Source: Auanema rhodensis (lineage: Eukaryota; Nematoda; Chromadorea; Rhabditida; Rhabditidae). Taken from it: a stretch of DNA of 64,000 nt. The translations under genes were made by a program, and so were the position numbers. Positions 63,113 to 64,000 of this stretch are shown one piece after another. How positions within the stretch are numbered: the stretch's first letter is position 1; the number at the start of each line of letters is the position of its first letter. The stretch spans positions 1,178,001 to 1,242,000 of the forward strand of contig OZ059898.1 in the NCBI GenBank assembly GCA_964057225.1, in the 5' to 3' direction. The notes beneath the pieces were generated by a model. It saw only the letters and a list, made by a program, of their open reading frames with translations. It made no database searches and was not told the origin of the DNA.

Positions 63113-64000
63113 GTCGAATAACATTGTCCATCGTCTTTGCCTTGAAAAAAGGAATCTAAAAACATCTACTTTTTGCTAAATTATCTTAAAATTTTTCGAA
63201 AAAATTTTTGTCAAAATGTTTTTGGAAGCAATGTTGAGTGTACATGGAAACTCAACATACACTAATGCATCATTTTTCAAACGATCATAACTAATTTCTG
63301 TATTAAGCGTTTCTCAATGTAGTATAGTGCATTCGATGCGGATTTTTAAGCTGCGTCGATCTGTGTTATCAGATTTGCGCTAGCTTAAAAATGCACCGAG
63401 ATATAAACTGATATAAGTTCACACTTATATCCTCGATTTTAACCCTGAAGAATTAATTTTTTCGTTGAATAACATTGTCCATCGTCTTTGCCTTGAAAGA
63501 AGGAATCTAAAAACATCTACTTTTTGCTAAATTATTTTGAAATTTTTCGAAAAAATTTTTGTCAAAATGTTTTTGGAAGCAATGTTGAGTGTACATGGAA
63601 ACTCAACATACACTAATGCATCATTTTTCAAACGATCATAACTAATTTTTGTATTAAGCGTTTCTCAATGTAGTATAGTGCATTCGATGCGGATTTTTAA
63701 GCTGCGTCGATCTGTGTTATCAGATTTGCGCTAGCTTAAAAATGCACCGAGATATCAACTGGTATAAGTTCACACTTATATCCTCGATTTTAACCCTGAA
63801 GAATTAATTTTTTCGTCGAATAACATTGTCCATCGTCTTTGCCTTGAAAAAAGGAATCTAAAAACATCTACTTTTTGCTAAATTATCTTAAAATTTTTCG
63901 AAAAAATTTTTGTCAAAATGTTTTTGGAAGCAATGTTGAGTGTACATGGAAACTCAACATACACTAATGCATCATTTTTCAAACGATCATAACTAATTTC
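63113..64000. repeat. Right edge: two monomers and a 186-bp partial copy
   Basis: The monomer at 63113 has GTCGAATAAC, TTATCTTAAAA and TAATTTCTGTATT. The one at 63464 has GAAAGAAGG, AACTGGTATAAG and TTTTAACCCTG. The partial copy from 63815 repeats the GTCG/TTATCTTAAAA/TTTC haplotype and is cut by the window end. The array continues beyond the window. Confidence 0.85.

Larger units (their letters stand above)
1..64000. repeat. Satellite DNA array, 351-bp monomer, about 182.5 copies
   Basis: One AT-rich monomer is repeated head to tail, in one orientation, across the full window. In the register beginning at position 1 there are 182 complete monomers (164 of 351 bp, 17 of 350 bp, one of 300 bp) and a final 186-bp partial. 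The lengths add up exactly to 64,000, so nothing is inserted. The first monomer has 56 C and 52 G in 351 bp. Copies differ from each other at only a few positions, roughly 96-100% identity by eye. I find no gene, tRNA, rRNA, transposon end or unique spacer. Arrays of this size and homogeneity are known from eukaryotic centromeric and pericentromeric heterochromatin; that location is inferred here. The family is not one I can name. The length is close to twice a nucleosome repeat, which is common for satellites. Confidence 0.99.

Noticed and set aside
1-64000. CRISPR array
   Set aside because: The repeat is 351 bp and contiguous with itself. There are no short repeats separated by unique spacers, and no cas genes.
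1-64000. Primate alpha satellite
   Set aside because: There is no approximately 171-bp period and no full CENP-B box, CpG is undepleted, and the sequence does not resemble the alphoid consensus as I know it.
1-64000. Known beetle or other insect satellites of 350-380 bp
   Set aside because: Length and AT content are similar, but length and base composition do not establish homology and I cannot align to a library here, so no family is named.

Overview
The whole 64-kb window is a single uninterrupted satellite DNA array. A 351-bp, AT-rich monomer (30.8% GC in the first copy) repeats head to tail, always in the same orientation, from the first base to the last. Taking a monomer start at position 1 (GTTGAATAAC), I count 182 complete monomers plus a 186-bp partial copy at the right edge. 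Of these, 164 are 351 bp, 17 are 350 bp and one is 300 bp. These lengths sum to 63,814 bp, leaving exactly the 186-bp partial copy, so there is no room for an inserted gene, transposon or unique spacer. Neither flank of the array is in the window.

The sequence points to a eukaryotic nuclear genome and to constitutive (centromeric or pericentromeric) heterochromatin. That location is inferred from the array size and homogeneity, not shown by the sequence. CpG is not depleted (about 11-12 per monomer against about 8.3 expected), which fits an animal with little germline CpG methylation, such as many insects, better than a vertebrate. I do not recognise the satellite family and name no species. 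There are no protein-coding or RNA genes. The only recurrent open frame is a 63-codon minus-strand frame seen in 20 monomers. It begins at TTG, exists only because one base removes a stop codon, and is best read as a marker of a monomer subtype.

Layout, from linked diagnostic variants. 1-9828: mixed monomers in short 2- to 5-monomer patterns, partly duplicated with a 3510-bp offset. 9829-15093: loosely ordered monomers with a 4-monomer echo. 15094-18603: two copies of a 5-monomer (1755-bp) higher-order repeat. 18604-19656: transition. 19657-29121: a four-type cassette (A-B-C-D) whose units range from five monomers down to one, with hybrid monomers at the joins. 29122-33683: mixed types. 33684-42454: a 5-monomer unit carrying a 350-bp copy, with 7- and 8-monomer expansions. 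42455-47017: small homogeneous blocks and a dimer. 47018-49774: a 4-monomer unit, one copy of which contains the 300-bp deleted monomer. 49775-55390: two nearly identical copies of an 8-monomer (2808-bp) unit. 55391-64000: less regular, with linked haplotypes and partial 5-monomer periodicity.

The array works as a homogenising repeat, not as a set of genes. Each monomer carries three stem-loop dyads that are nearly invariant across the window, a TTTTTCGAAAAA palindrome, and a motif spanning the monomer junction that matches the first half of the CENP-B box but lacks its essential CGGG half. Variants are confined to neighbourhoods and recombined into hybrid monomers, which is the expected signature of local unequal exchange or gene conversion.
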